Positions 50,265 to 59,117 of a stretch of 64,000 bases of DNA are shown piece by piece. Numbering within the stretch: the stretch's first letter is position 1; every line of letters begins with the position of its first letter. The translations under genes and the position numbers were made by a program. Origin of the DNA: Pararoseomonas sp. SCSIO 73927 (GTDB lineage: Bacteria; Pseudomonadota; Alphaproteobacteria; Acetobacterales; Acetobacteraceae); assembly GCF_037040815.1 (NCBI RefSeq), contig NZ_CP146232.1, positions 1,792,501-1,856,500 of the forward strand. The letters are read 5' to 3'. Below the pieces are notes generated by a model that was given only the letters and a program-made list of their open reading frames with translations, ran no database searches and was not told the origin of the DNA.

Positions 50265-51695
50265 TCAGGGACGGCGGCGCTGGGTGGCGGCGTAGCGGGC
50301 CATGAAGGTGCCGCCGCGCTCCGGGGCGGGCAGGTCGCGGCTGGCAGTCCAGGCGCCGGCCAGCGGCAGGCGGCGGAAGCGGCCGGTGCCGCGACCCAGC
50401 AGGGCGAGCGTGCCCATGGCGAGGCGGGTGGCCGCGCGGTACAGGGCGGGGCGCCGGGCGAACCAGGCCCAGACCCCGAGGCCGCGCCTGGCGGTGGAGG
50501 GGGTGAGGTGGCGCTCGAACTCCCTCTCCCGCCAGTTCCGCAGCATCTTCGGCAGGGGGATTTTCACGGGGCAGACGCTCTCGCACCGGCCGCAGAGGGA
50601 GGAGGCGTTGGGAAGGTTCGCCGACTTCTCGAGGCCGACGAGGGCGGGGGTGAGGACGCTGCCCATGGGGCCGGGATAGACCCAGCCATAGGCGTGACCG
50701 CCGGCGGCGTTGTAGACCGGGCAATGATTGATACAGGCGGCGCAGCGGATGCAGCGGAGCATCTCGTGGAAGTCCGTGCCGAGCATGTTGGACCGGCCGT
50801 TGTCGATCAGCACCACATGGTACGCCTCCGGCCCGTCGAGATCGGGCGCGCGCCGGGGACCAGTGGAGAAGGTGGTGTAAACCGAGAGGTCCTGGCCCGT
50901 GGCGGAGCGGGCGAGGAGGCGCAGCAGGGTGCTGCAATCCTCCAGCGTCGGCACCACCTTCTCGATGCTGGCGAGGGCGATGTGCACGCGCGGCAGGGTC
51001 TGCGTCAGGTCGCCATTGCCCTCGTTCGTGACGATGACGCTGGTGCCGGTCTCCGCGATCAGGAAGTTGGCGCCGGTGATGCCGACATCCGCCTGCACGA
51101 AGCGCTCGCGCAGGGTCTGCCGGGCCTCGGCCATGATGTCGCGCCGGTCGTGGAACACGCGATCCGCCGGCAGGTCCTTGTGGGCGGCCCGGAAGCGGGA
51201 CTCCCAGTCCTCCCGGTTCAGGTGGAAGGCGGGGGCGATGATGTGGCTGGGCGGCTCGTTCACCAGCTGCAGGATGTACTCGCCAAGATCGGTCTCGACG
51301 GGGGTGATCCCGTTCGCTTCCAGATGCTCGTTCAGCCCGATCTCCTCCGAGATCATGGACTTGCCCTTGGTCACGGTGCGCGCATCCGCATCCCGGCAGA
51401 TTCCCAGCACCGTCGCGCGCGCCTCCGCGGCGTCTCGGCACCAGTGAACCTTGCCGCCATTGGCCACGACCTTCGCCTCGAAGGCCTCCAGGTAGTGGTC
51501 CAAGTTGGCGAGGGTATGATTCTTGATGTCGCGCCCGATGTCGCGCAGCGCCTCGAACTCCGGCAGCGCGGCCGTGGCCTGGGCGCGCTTGGAATGGAAG
51601 CCGCTGCCGCCGCGGCGCAGCGCCTTCTGCAGGTTCGCATCCGCTAGGGCACGGGCGGCGCGGCGCTTGAAGTCGGGGGAGGTGAGCGCGACCAT
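50265..51695 (-). CDS. lutB: LutB-type iron-sulfur protein (LUD domain)
   Basis: A 476-aa protein. The LUD domain (about 60-300) contains TVTKGKSMISEEIG and GANFLIAETGTSVIVTNEGN. A two-cluster ferredoxin region follows with C315/C318/C321/C325 (CIRCAACINHCP) and C368/C371/C375 (CGRCESVCP). LutB works with LutA and LutC to oxidise L-lactate to pyruvate, passing electrons to the respiratory chain. Neither LutA nor LutC is next to it, so it is an orphan here. The start at 51695 lacks a strong ribosome site but fits the family length. Confidence 0.9.
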   Translation of the reverse strand: MVALTSPDFKRRAARALADANLQKALRRGGSGFHSKRAQATAALPEFEALRDIGRDIKNHTLANLDHYLEAFEAKVVANGGKVHWCRDAAEARATVLGICRDADARTVTKGKSMISEEIGLNEHLEANGITPVETDLGEYILQLVNEPPSHIIAPAFHLNREDWESRFRAAHKDLPADRVFHDRRDIMAEARQTLRERFVQADVGITGANFLIAETGTSVIVTNEGNGDLTQTLPRVHIALASIEKVVPTLEDCSTLLRLLARSATGQDLSVYTTFSTGPRRAPDLDGPEAYHVVLIDNGRSNMLGTDFHEMLRCIRCAACINHCPVYNAAGGHAYGWVYPGPMGSVLTPALVGLEKSANLPNASSLCGRCESVCPVKIPLPKMLRNWREREFERHLTPSTARRGLGVWAWFARRPALYRAATRLAMGTLALLGRGTGRFRRLPLAGAWTASRDLPAPERGGTFMARYAATQRRRP

Positions 51696-51778
51696 GTCAG
51701 CACCATAGGGCAGAATGGGGCCGGGCAGGAACGGGTGAAGCATTCCCGGGGTGTTTCTGGGGCTGCGGTCCGTGGCCA

Positions 51779-52021
51779 GGGAGAGGAAGAAGGAATTCTT
51801 CCTCTCCCCGGACCCCTCACCATCATCTTCTTTTAGGAGTCGGTCTCTCTCGGCTGATGGTGCGCCTCGGGTCGATGACCCGAGGCGACTGCAAGGGCAG
51901 GAGGAGGCCGTCAGGCCGAGACACCGTCCCAGGACGGCGTGGCGGCAGCCGGGTGGGGGTCCAGGGGCCTCAGGCCCTTGGCGGGGGTTCCAGGGGGCGG
52001 CGCCCCCTGGTCCCGGACCTG
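51779..52021 (+). repeat. Hairpin repeat element, copy 4 (long form, about 243 bp)
   Basis: Four hairpins in order. H1: arms 51779-51791 and 51796-51808, 13 bp, loop GGAA. H2: 51863-51887, 11-bp arms, loop GAT. H3: 51961-51981, about 9 bp with one wobble. H4: arms 51990-51998 and 52002-52010, 9 bp, loop GGC. It aligns along its whole length with the copy at 54989. It ends right at the tyrA stop codon. Confidence 0.85.
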
Positions 52022-52912
52022 TCAGGCCTGCTTCAACTCGATCAGCGAGCGGCGGATTTTCCGGCCCCGGCGGATGCGGTCCTCGATGAAGCCGGCCTCG
52101 CCCCAGCGGATGGCGCGGCCGAAGGCCTGGGCGTCCTCTGTCAGGCGGGCCAGCATCTCCAGCACGGCCTCGCGGTTGTTGAGGAAGATGTCGCGCCACA
52201 TGTCCACGTCGCTGGCCGCGATGCGGGTGAAGTCGCGGAAGCCGGAGGCGGCGAAGCGCAGCACGGCCTCCCGCGTCTCCTGCGCCAGGTCGTCGGCGGT
52301 GCCGCAGATGGTGAAGGCGATGAGGTGCGGCAGGTGGGAGACGACGGCCACCACCTTGTCGTGCGTCGCCGCGTCCATCGTCTCGATCATGGAGCCGGCG
52401 CGCTCCCACAGGGCGCGCAGCTTCGCCACCGCCTCGGGATCGGTGCCAGGGGGCGGGGTGAGGATGCACCAGCGGCCCTGGAACAGTTCCGCGAAGCCCG
52501 CGTCCGGGCCGGAATGCTCCGTGCCGGCCATGGGGTGGGCGGGGACGAGGTGGACGCCTTCGGGCAGCAGCGGCAGCAGGTCCCGCAGCACGCTTCCCTT
52601 GGTGGAACCCACGTCGGAGAGGATGCAGCCCGGCGCGAGGTGCGGGGCGATGTGCGCCATCACCCCGGCATAGGCGCCGACGGGCACGCAGAGGATCACG
52701 CCGTCGCAGCCCTGCACGGCCTTCGCCGCGTCGGGCTCCACGATGTCCGCGATGCCGAGCGCCTGCACGCGCTCCAGCGTGTGCTCGCTGCGGGCGGTAG
52801 CCACCAGCTCCCCCGCGATGTCGTCCCGCGCCCGCGCCACGCGCAGGATGGAGGAGCCGACGAGGCCGGGGCCGATGACGCAGAGGCGCCGGAAGAGCGG
52901 GGCCTCAGCCAT
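52022..52912 (-). CDS. tyrA: Prephenate/arogenate dehydrogenase
   Basis: A 296-aa NAD(P)-dependent dehydrogenase of tyrosine synthesis. The Rossmann motif GPGLVGSS starts at residue 14, and [25 protein letters not shown] and [13 protein letters not shown] are the family's active-site segments (histidines in PAHPMAG and VVSHLPH). No chorismate mutase domain is fused; that is a separate gene in this operon. The start lies eight bases inside the hisC-type gene, so the two are coupled. Last gene of the operon. Confidence 0.95.
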   Translation of the reverse strand: MAEAPLFRRLCVIGPGLVGSSILRVARARDDIAGELVATARSEHTLERVQALGIADIVEPDAAKAVQGCDGVILCVPVGAYAGVMAHIAPHLAPGCILSDVGSTKGSVLRDLLPLLPEGVHLVPAHPMAGTEHSGPDAGFAELFQGRWCILTPPPGTDPEAVAKLRALWERAGSMIETMDAATHDKVVAVVSHLPHLIAFTICGTADDLAQETREAVLRFAASGFRDFTRIAASDVDMWRDIFLNNREAVLEMLARLTEDAQAFGRAIRWGEAGFIEDRIRRGRKIRRSLIELKQA

Positions 52913-53987
52913 GCCGGAAGTCGGCCAGGGCGTCGAGCACCATCCCGCACTCCTCGGCGGTGCCGATGGTGATGCGGAGGCAGGAGGGCAGGCCGTAGAC
53001 GGTGACGCCGCGCACGATCAGCCCGCGGGAGCGCAGGTGGGCGTCGGCCGCCTTGCCCGCTTCCGGGCTGCCGAAATCCACCAGCAGGAAGTTGGCGTGG
53101 CTGGGGTGGACCTTCAGGCCGAGCTTCGTCAGCCCTTCCGTCATCTTCGCCACCCACTCCCTGTTGTGGGCCACGTTCTTCTCGACCCAGCCCGGCTCGG
53201 ACAGCGCGGCGATCCCGGCGGCCTGGGCGGTAGAGGAGACGTTGAAGGGGGAGCGGACGCGGTTCAGCACGTCGATCACCGCCGGCGGGCCGTAAAGCCA
53301 GCCCAGCCGCATGCCGCCGAGGCCCCAGACCTTGGAGAAGGTGCGCGTCATCACCGTGTTGGTGCCGGCATCCACCAGCTTCGCGCCGGCGTTGTAATCG
53401 GGATCGGTGACGTACTCGGCGTAGGCGCTGTCGAGGACGAGGAGGATGTCCTCGCGCAGCCCGGCGCGCAGCCGGTCCACCTCCGCCTGCGGCAGCAGGG
53501 CGCCGGTGGGGTTGTTCGGGTTCGCGAGGATCACCAGGCGGGTGCGCGGGCCGCAGGCGGCGATGATGCCGTCGATGTCGGCCTGCAGGTCCTTCTCCGG
53601 CACCTTCAGCACGTTGCAGCCGGCCCAGCGCCCGGTCAGCTCGTACATGAGGAAGCCGTGGGCGGACATGACGATCTCCGTCCCCTCGCCGCCGTAGGCG
53701 AGGATGAGGAGGGCGAGCAACTCATCCGAGCCGTTGCCGACGACGATGCGGTTCGGATCGAGGCCATGATGCTTGCCGATCGCCTCGCGGATCGCGGTGG
53801 CGCCGCCATCCGGGTAGCGGTTCGCCTCCTTCGCGGCCTCGGCGATCGCGGCCACGGCGGCCGGCGGCGGTCCGAAGGGGCCCTCGTTGGAGGAGAGCTT
53901 CACGATCCGGTTCACGCCCGGGACCTTCGACTCGCCGCCGACATAGGGCTCGACCGAGAGGATGGAGGGGCGGGGCATCACGGGCAT
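52905..53987 (-). CDS. hisC: Histidinol-phosphate/aromatic aminotransferase
   Basis: A 360-aa fold type I PLP enzyme. The PLP-binding lysine is K219 in [36 protein letters not shown] and LRITIGT are HisC hallmarks. Placed between chorismate mutase and tyrA, it probably transaminates prephenate, phenylpyruvate or hydroxyphenylpyruvate as well as, or instead of, histidinol phosphate. The 54-base gap upstream carries three tandem 16-base repeats. Confidence 0.94.
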   Translation of the reverse strand: MPVMPRPSILSVEPYVGGESKVPGVNRIVKLSSNEGPFGPPPAAVAAIAEAAKEANRYPDGGATAIREAIGKHHGLDPNRIVVGNGSDELLALLILAYGGEGTEIVMSAHGFLMYELTGRWAGCNVLKVPEKDLQADIDGIIAACGPRTRLVILANPNNPTGALLPQAEVDRLRAGLREDILLVLDSAYAEYVTDPDYNAGAKLVDAGTNTVMTRTFSKVWGLGGMRLGWLYGPPAVIDVLNRVRSPFNVSSTAQAAGIAALSEPGWVEKNVAHNREWVAKMTEGLTKLGLKVHPSHANFLLVDFGSPEAGKAADAHLRSRGLIVRGVTVYGLPSCLRITIGTAEECGMVLDALADFRHG

Positions 53988-54001
53988 GGCAGTCGGCCTT
54001 C

Positions 54002-54049
54002 GGAAGCGTTCGGGGCGGGAAGCGTTCGGGGCGAGAAGCGTTCAGGGCG
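54002..54049. repeat. Three tandem 16-bp repeats between hisC and chorismate mutase genes
   Basis: GGAAGCGTTCGGGGCG at 54002-54017 and again at 54018-54033, then AGAAGCGTTCAGGGCG at 54034-54049 with two changes. The third unit covers the chorismate mutase stop codon; the others fill the leader of the hisC-type gene. Looks like slippage-type expansion; copy number may vary between strains. Confidence 0.8.
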
Positions 54050-54890
54050 TCTCGGTTGCGGGCTCGTCCAGCGACGGCTCGGCGAAGCCGCCGATCGGGT
54101 GCGGGCGCAGCGCGGAGAGGGCGGCCAGCCGCGGATCGCCGGGCTGGATCAGCCCCTCCACCTCCGCCAGGCCGCGCATGCCGTCGGCCGAGAGGATGAG
54201 CCGCTGCGGCGGCAGGCCGGCGGCGCCGAGCGCGGAGACAAGGGCCCCGCGCGAGGTGTTCGGCGCGCGCTCCAGCCGGATCAGGCCGCGATCCCTCGGC
54301 GTGGCGTCGGCCGCGAAGGCGGCGACGACGAGGGCGCTCGGCAGGGTCTGGCCGGGGCGGAGCAGGAAGGGCAGGGCGGCCACCACCTGCAGCCGCGGCG
54401 CCTCCACGCTCGCCCACCAGGCATCCGCCAGCGGTTCGCCATCGGCCGGGGAAGGAAGGATGGCCACCGTCGCCTCGCCCGCCGAGAGGGCGGCGAGCAC
54501 ACGGGACGGGGTGGCGTGAATCCGCAGCGGCGTGTCCAGCCCGAAATGGCCGAGCGCCAACGGCTCCGTCCCGCCGAGCGCCGCAACCGAGAAGGCGGAT
54601 TGCTGCCGCAGCGAGGTGGCGATCACCTCCCGCCACAGCCGGGCCACGGCGGCGCGCGGCATCGGCCCGCGGTGGCGGCCGAGCAGGCGGCGCAGGATCA
54701 TCGCCTCCCGCCCCGGCCGGAAGCTGGCGCCGCTCGCCTTCATGCCGTTGGCCGCCAGCGAGGCGGAGAGGCCGGCGCGGCGCATGAGCAGGTCGTGCAG
54801 CTGGTCGTCGATCGCGTCGAACTCGGCCCGGGCGGCGGCCAGGGCCTCCGGCTGCACGGCGGCGGGATCGGTCAGGGCTGAGTCGGGCAT
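54042..54890 (-). CDS. Chorismate mutase with C-terminal prephenate-dehydratase-like region
   Basis: A 282-aa protein. Residues about 14-100 form an AroQ-type mutase: the arginine of AARAEFDAIDDQL, K in NGMKASG, and E in RPGREAMILRRLL match the substrate-binding set of the E. coli P-protein mutase domain. The rest (about 105-275) looks like a degraded ligand-binding domain (LRIHATPSRVLAALSAGEA, APNTSRGALVSALGAAGLPP) related to the dehydratase/regulatory part of PheA but without clear catalytic threonine motifs. First gene of the aromatic operon; converts chorismate to prephenate. Confidence 0.85.
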   Translation of the reverse strand: MPDSALTDPAAVQPEALAAARAEFDAIDDQLHDLLMRRAGLSASLAANGMKASGASFRPGREAMILRRLLGRHRGPMPRAAVARLWREVIATSLRQQSAFSVAALGGTEPLALGHFGLDTPLRIHATPSRVLAALSAGEATVAILPSPADGEPLADAWWASVEAPRLQVVAALPFLLRPGQTLPSALVVAAFAADATPRDRGLIRLERAPNTSRGALVSALGAAGLPPQRLILSADGMRGLAEVEGLIQPGDPRLAALSALRPHPIGGFAEPSLDEPATETP

Positions 54891-54988
54891 GGGGCAGGGT
54901 GGGTCTAGCGCCCTTGTCCCCCTGCGCCAAGGCGCTTGGCCTCGGTGCCACCAAGCCCTTCGCGCTGATCCTGTGCGGCCGGTCTGTC

Positions 54989-55233
54989 CCGGGGAGAGGA
55001 AGAAGGAATTCTTCCTCTCCCCGGACCCCTCTCCATCATCTTCTTCTAGGCTTTGGGAATACCCTGCTGACGGTGCGCCTCGGGTCCATGACCCGAGGCG
55101 ACTGCAAGGGCAGGAAGAGGCCCGTCACGCGGAAACCCCATCTCAGGACGGCGCGGCGGCAGCCAGCTGGGGGTCCAGGGGCCTCAGGCCCTTGGCGGGG
55201 GTTCCAGGGGGCGGCGCCCCCTGGCTCCGGACC
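54989..55233 (+). repeat. Hairpin repeat element, copy 5 (long form, about 245 bp)
   Basis: H1: arms 54989-55004 and 55009-55024, perfect 16 bp, loop GGAA. H2: 55076-55100, perfect 11-bp arms, loop CAT. H3 and H4 (CCAGGGGGC with GCCCCCTGG) follow as in copy 4. Most of the sequence after H2 is the same in copies 4 and 5, while the region between H1 and H2 and part of the middle differ. It ends at the stop codon of the prolyl oligopeptidase gene. Confidence 0.85.
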
Positions 55234-55235
55234 TG

Positions 55236-57314
55236 TCAGGACCGGGGAACGATGGGCTCCTCCCACCCGATCGCCCGGCGCAGGAAGGCGGCGCCGAGGG
55301 CGGCGAAGGTGGCGACCTCGCTGTTGTCCTTGCCGTAGCCGTGGCCGCCCGCGGCCGGTTCGTGCAGCAGGGCGGGGTAGCCGAGGGACTGGAGCTTGGC
55401 CGCCATCTTGCGGGCATGGCCGGGGTGGACGCGGTCGTCGCGGCGGGTGGTGGCGATGAGGATTGGCGGGTAGGGGCAACCGGGTTCCGCCGTGTGGTAG
55501 GCGGACATGTGCTGGAGAAAGGCCCAGTCCGCCGGCGCGTCCGGGTCGCCGTACTCCGCGATCCAGCTCGCCCCGGCCAGGAGCTTCGTGTAGCGGCGCA
55601 TGTCGATCAGCGGGATGGTGCAGAACAGGGCGCCGAAGCGTTCCGGGTAGCGCGTGAGCATGTTGGCGATGAGGAGGCCGCCGTTGGAGCCGCCTTCGGC
55701 CGCGATGCGGCCGGGGGTGGTGACGCCGCGGCGGACGAGGTCTGCGGCGACGGCGGCGAAGTCGTCGTGGGAGAGGCGCTTGCCCTCGCGCCGGCCGGCC
55801 TCGTGCCAGCGGGTGCCGAATTCCCCGCCGCCGCGGATGTTGGCGATGACGGTCGTGCCGCCCTTCTCCAGCCAGAGCTTGCCCGTCATGCCCTGGTAGT
55901 GGGGCAGGCGGGAGATGCGGAAGCCGCCGTAGCCGGAGAGGTGGATGGGGGCGTCGCCCGTCTCGGTTACGGGGCCGGTCTGGACGTAGGGGATGCGCTC
56001 GCCGTCCGTGGAGACGGCCTCGTGGCGGGTGACGACGAGGCCGGAGGCGTCGAAGACGGGGGAGGAGCGGCGCAGGACCTCCGGGGTGGCAAGGGCGGTG
56101 CTCGTGAGGAGGAGGGTGGCGGGGGTGACCGGGTCCTCCACCTGGGCCAGGAGGGTGCCGTCGGATTCCTCCGCCTCGCTGTCGAGCGGCCAGAGGCTGG
56201 CGACGCCGGTCGCCGGCAGGTCCAGCCGGGCGCCGGACCACTCGCCCTCGCCGGGGGTGAAGACCGTGAACTCCGGCCGCAGCTCGTCGAGGACGGAGAC
56301 GACCAGCCGGCCGTCGCACCAGAAGAAGCCCTGGAGGGCGCGGCGCTCGCCGGGGGTGAAGAGCGTGGTGAAGTCCCGGCTGCCGGAGAGGATGGCGTCG
56401 AGACCGATGCCCAGCAGCGTGTCCGGGGCGTGGGTGGTGCCCACCACCGTCCAGGGCGTGCGGGGCTGGGCGGCGAGCCAGCCGCGCTGCCAGCGGTAGT
56501 CCATGTCCGTGGGCAGGTCGATGCGCTGCTTCGGGCCGCCGCGGTCCCCAAGATGGATGGCGGTGTCGTAGAAGCCGATCTGGTCGATGAAGAGGAGCCG
56601 GCCGGTATCGTGGTCCAGCCCGCCCCAGGCGCCCATGTGGTCCTCGGGAACCGAGAAGAGGACGGGGGCGGCAGCAGGGTCCGTGCCGCGGGACCAGAGG
56701 CGGACGGTGCGGGAATAGCCCGAGGTGGTGGCCATGCCATCCCCGTAGGCCGCGGCGAGGAGGAGAGTATCGCGGTCCAGCCAGTCCACGCTGCCCTTGC
56801 ACTCCGGCAGGGCGAAGCCGCCCTCGACGAAGCGCAGGCTCTCCAGGCTGAACTCGCGCAGCACCACGGCGTCGCCGCCGCCGCGGGAGAGGCGGAGCAT
56901 CGCGACGTCATGGGTGCCGGGGAGGGTGGCGGCGCCGTGCCAGACCCAGTCCTCCCCCTCCTCCCGCGCCAGGGCATCGATGTCCAGCAGCACCTGCCAT
57001 TCCGGCTGCGGCTGGCGGTAGCTCTCCAGCGAGGTGCGCCGCCACAGGCCGCGCGGCTGGGCGGCGTCCGTCCAGAAGTTATAGAGCCAGGCGCCCCGCC
57101 GGGTGACGTGGGGGAGCTTGTCCGGACGGTCCAGCGCCGCGCGCACGGCGTCCCGGTCCGCTTCGAAGCGCGCATCGGCCAGGCGGGCGAGGGTGGCGGC
57201 GTTCTGCCCGGCCACCCAGGCGAGGGCGCGCTCGCCCTCCACCTCCTCGAGCCAGAGCCAGGGATCGTCGTCCGGGGCGGCAGGGGTGGGGCGGGGGTCG
57301 GGAAGGGTGGTCAT
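55236..57314 (-). CDS. Prolyl oligopeptidase family serine peptidase (S9)
   Basis: A 692-aa enzyme: a beta-propeller domain (about 70-400) and a C-terminal alpha/beta-hydrolase. The nucleophile is S543 in EGGSNGGLL, with aspartate at 626/627 (TRRDDRVHP) and H658 (GGHGYGK). No signal peptide, so cytoplasmic; it would cut short proline-containing peptides. DDPWLWLEEVEGERALAWV is the usual S9A start. I take ATG 57314 (MTTLPDP); the ATG at 57326 is possible. It stands alone between a repeat element and the LysE gene. Confidence 0.93.
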   Translation of the reverse strand: MTTLPDPRPTPAAPDDDPWLWLEEVEGERALAWVAGQNAATLARLADARFEADRDAVRAALDRPDKLPHVTRRGAWLYNFWTDAAQPRGLWRRTSLESYRQPQPEWQVLLDIDALAREEGEDWVWHGAATLPGTHDVAMLRLSRGGGDAVVLREFSLESLRFVEGGFALPECKGSVDWLDRDTLLLAAAYGDGMATTSGYSRTVRLWSRGTDPAAAPVLFSVPEDHMGAWGGLDHDTGRLLFIDQIGFYDTAIHLGDRGGPKQRIDLPTDMDYRWQRGWLAAQPRTPWTVVGTTHAPDTLLGIGLDAILSGSRDFTTLFTPGERRALQGFFWCDGRLVVSVLDELRPEFTVFTPGEGEWSGARLDLPATGVASLWPLDSEAEESDGTLLAQVEDPVTPATLLLTSTALATPEVLRRSSPVFDASGLVVTRHEAVSTDGERIPYVQTGPVTETGDAPIHLSGYGGFRISRLPHYQGMTGKLWLEKGGTTVIANIRGGGEFGTRWHEAGRREGKRLSHDDFAAVAADLVRRGVTTPGRIAAEGGSNGGLLIANMLTRYPERFGALFCTIPLIDMRRYTKLLAGASWIAEYGDPDAPADWAFLQHMSAYHTAEPGCPYPPILIATTRRDDRVHPGHARKMAAKLQSLGYPALLHEPAAGGHGYGKDNSEVATFAALGAAFLRRAIGWEEPIVPRS

Positions 57315-57422
57315 CGCCCCCGGCATACACCTGTACAGGGTTAGGGGCACGGGGCCGGGGGGCAGGGATGGGATGTCGGGTATCGGGCGTTCAGGAGCGT
57401 GCCAGGAGGCGATCGGGGCGCA

Positions 57423-58049
57423 TCAGCCGTTCCAGGCACGGGCGATCATGGCGAGCGCCAGGCCCGCCAGCGCCAGGCCGGCCGCCTTGTTCATCACGCC
57501 GAGGACCCGGGCGGTCATCCGGCCCCGGAGCAGAGAGATGCCGCCGCTGAGCGCGCACCACCAGGCGAGCGAGCCGATGAAGATGCCGGCGACCAGGAGC
57601 GGCGCGCGGGTGACCGTGCCGGGGCCGAGCAGCGCCGGCACCATGGCGGCGAAGAGGACCGGCGTGGTCGGGTTGAGGAAGCCGAAGCAGACGGCGCCGC
57701 AGTAGGAGGAGACGAGGGTCGGCGGCGCCTCCGCCCGCGTGGCCAGCACCGTGCGCCGGCGGAGGACCCGGACGGCGAACCAGAGCAGGACCAGCCCGGA
57801 GAGGAAGGGCACGAACGCGGCGTTGAGCCATTCCCGCGCGAGCCCGACGCCGCCCGCGATGGCCAGGGCGCCGTAGGCGAGGTGAACGGTGGCCACGCCG
57901 AAGCCGGTGGCGAGCCCGCGCGTGATGCCCGCGGCGAGGGTGCGCTCGATGCAGAGCACGGCGGCCGGCCCGATCGGCGCCGCGATGGAGAGGCCGACGC
58001 TGGCGCCCAGCAGCAGGGCGGTCATCGGGGCGGTTATCGTGGCGCTCAT
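57423..58049 (-). CDS. LysE/RhtB family amino-acid exporter
   Basis: A 208-aa membrane protein with about six hydrophobic helices. The first helix carries LSIAAPIGPAAVLCIERTL, the LysE signature, and the pore-helix region SSYCGAVCFGFLNPTTPVLF is also typical. These proteins export amino acids or related small molecules. ATG 58049 (MSATITAPM) begins just before helix 1; the longer frame to 58235 is not membrane-like and lacks a ribosome site. The substrate is not assigned. Confidence 0.88.
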   Translation of the reverse strand: MSATITAPMTALLLGASVGLSIAAPIGPAAVLCIERTLAAGITRGLATGFGVATVHLAYGALAIAGGVGLAREWLNAAFVPFLSGLVLLWFAVRVLRRRTVLATRAEAPPTLVSSYCGAVCFGFLNPTTPVLFAAMVPALLGPGTVTRAPLLVAGIFIGSLAWWCALSGGISLLRGRMTARVLGVMNKAAGLALAGLALAMIARAWNG

Positions 58050-58349
58050 CAGGGCGCCCGTCCCCGGCAACCTTCCCGGAAGGTGGCGCTGGAGGCTGGC
58101 CCGGATGTGCGGCCGCAGGCCGCGAGGATCCCGGCTGGTCCGGTCATGTCCGCCTCCCAAGAGCAATGGAGAGAAGACCTGTTCCGGATTCAAATTATTC
58201 CTGACTGACAACTTCCTCCATGCATTTCGTTGCAAGGCGGCGCGGACGCCGGGGCGTCCGCCCTTCGGCCATGCCAGCCCCGGCCGCGCCGGCCCGTTCC
58301 GCGAGGGGGCGGATCCCGGCCCGCGGGCTGTGCCCTCCGGCGATCCGCC
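58050..58349. other. 300-base gap between LysE and anti-sigma genes
   Basis: The only AT-rich patch is around 58185-58235, with ATTCAAATTATTCC and a CTGACTGACAACTT stretch. It may hold the LysE promoter on the minus strand, but no box pair is convincing. No gene, RNA or repeat was recognised. Confidence 0.35.
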
Positions 58350-59117
58350 CTATCGCCAGTTGCCGGCGAACTCGGCCAACTCCCGGGCATTGAGGTCCGA
58401 GACGGCCCATAGGGTCATGCCGCCCTGGGACCAGCGGAGGAAGTTGTAACCCTCTCGGCTGCCGGAGGCGGCGGCCCCGTCCTCCTCCGGCAGGGTCGGC
58501 CAGACGAAGAGATTGATGACGTGTTCCCGCCGCTTGTAGACGAGCGCCGCCGCGGGGCTGCCCGGCAGGGCATCGACCCGCGCGCCGAGGAGCGGGAAGC
58601 CCTGCGGGGCCAGGTCCCGGACGGGGGGAGAGAAGGGGAGCCGCCCGGCGAACCAAGGCTTTACCGTGTGCTGCTCGGCCGAGACGACGTCGAGGAGGTG
58701 CTGCGGCTGGAGGGCCCGGACATGGGCGGCCACCACCCAGTCCGGCATCCCGTGCGATGGCCCTTCCCCGGCCGGCAGCAGGGCCAGGAGGAGCAGGCCG
58801 GCCGCGAGGGCGGGGCCGGCGCCGAGCACCCAGCGGCGCAGCGGGGGCCGCCGCGGCGGGGACCGGCCGGCGATCCTGTTCCGCACGGCCTCCCGCAGGT
58901 GGTCGGGCGCGCGGTGGCGGGGTATCTCCCGGTGCAGCGCGCCCGAGAGGGCCAGGAGCTGGCGCTGGAACCGCGCGCAGTCCGGGCAGGTCTCCAGGTG
59001 GGCGGCGACGCGGGCGGCCTCGGCGGCCTGCAGCTCGCCATCCACGTCCGCCTGCACCAGCAGGCTCATCTCGTGGCAGGGATGGGGCTGGGGGTCGGGT
59101 TGAGGATCAGGGCTCAT
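58350..59117 (-). CDS. Anti-sigma factor with zinc-finger (zf-HC2) domain
   Basis: A 255-aa transmembrane protein. The cytoplasmic zinc motif is H40-x3-C44-x2-C47 (HLETCPDC); one membrane helix lies at about 96-117, followed by a periplasmic domain of about 135 residues ending in LWAVSDLNARELAEFAG. Such proteins hold the cognate ECF sigma at the membrane until a signal releases it. Its start is inside the sigma gene (11-base overlap), so the two are made together. Confidence 0.9.
   Translation of the reverse strand: MSPDPQPDPQPHPCHEMSLLVQADVDGELQAAEAARVAAHLETCPDCARFQRQLLALSGALHREIPRHRAPDHLREAVRNRIAGRSPPRRPPLRRWVLGAGPALAAGLLLLALLPAGEGPSHGMPDWVVAAHVRALQPQHLLDVVSAEQHTVKPWFAGRLPFSPPVRDLAPQGFPLLGARVDALPGSPAAALVYKRREHVINLFVWPTLPEEDGAAASGSREGYNFLRWSQGGMTLWAVSDLNARELAEFAGNWR

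Noticed and set aside
50265..52469. A 734-residue LutB with a long N-terminal extension
   Set aside because: The extension runs through the repeat element and the tyrA gene; the LutB family start fits 51695.
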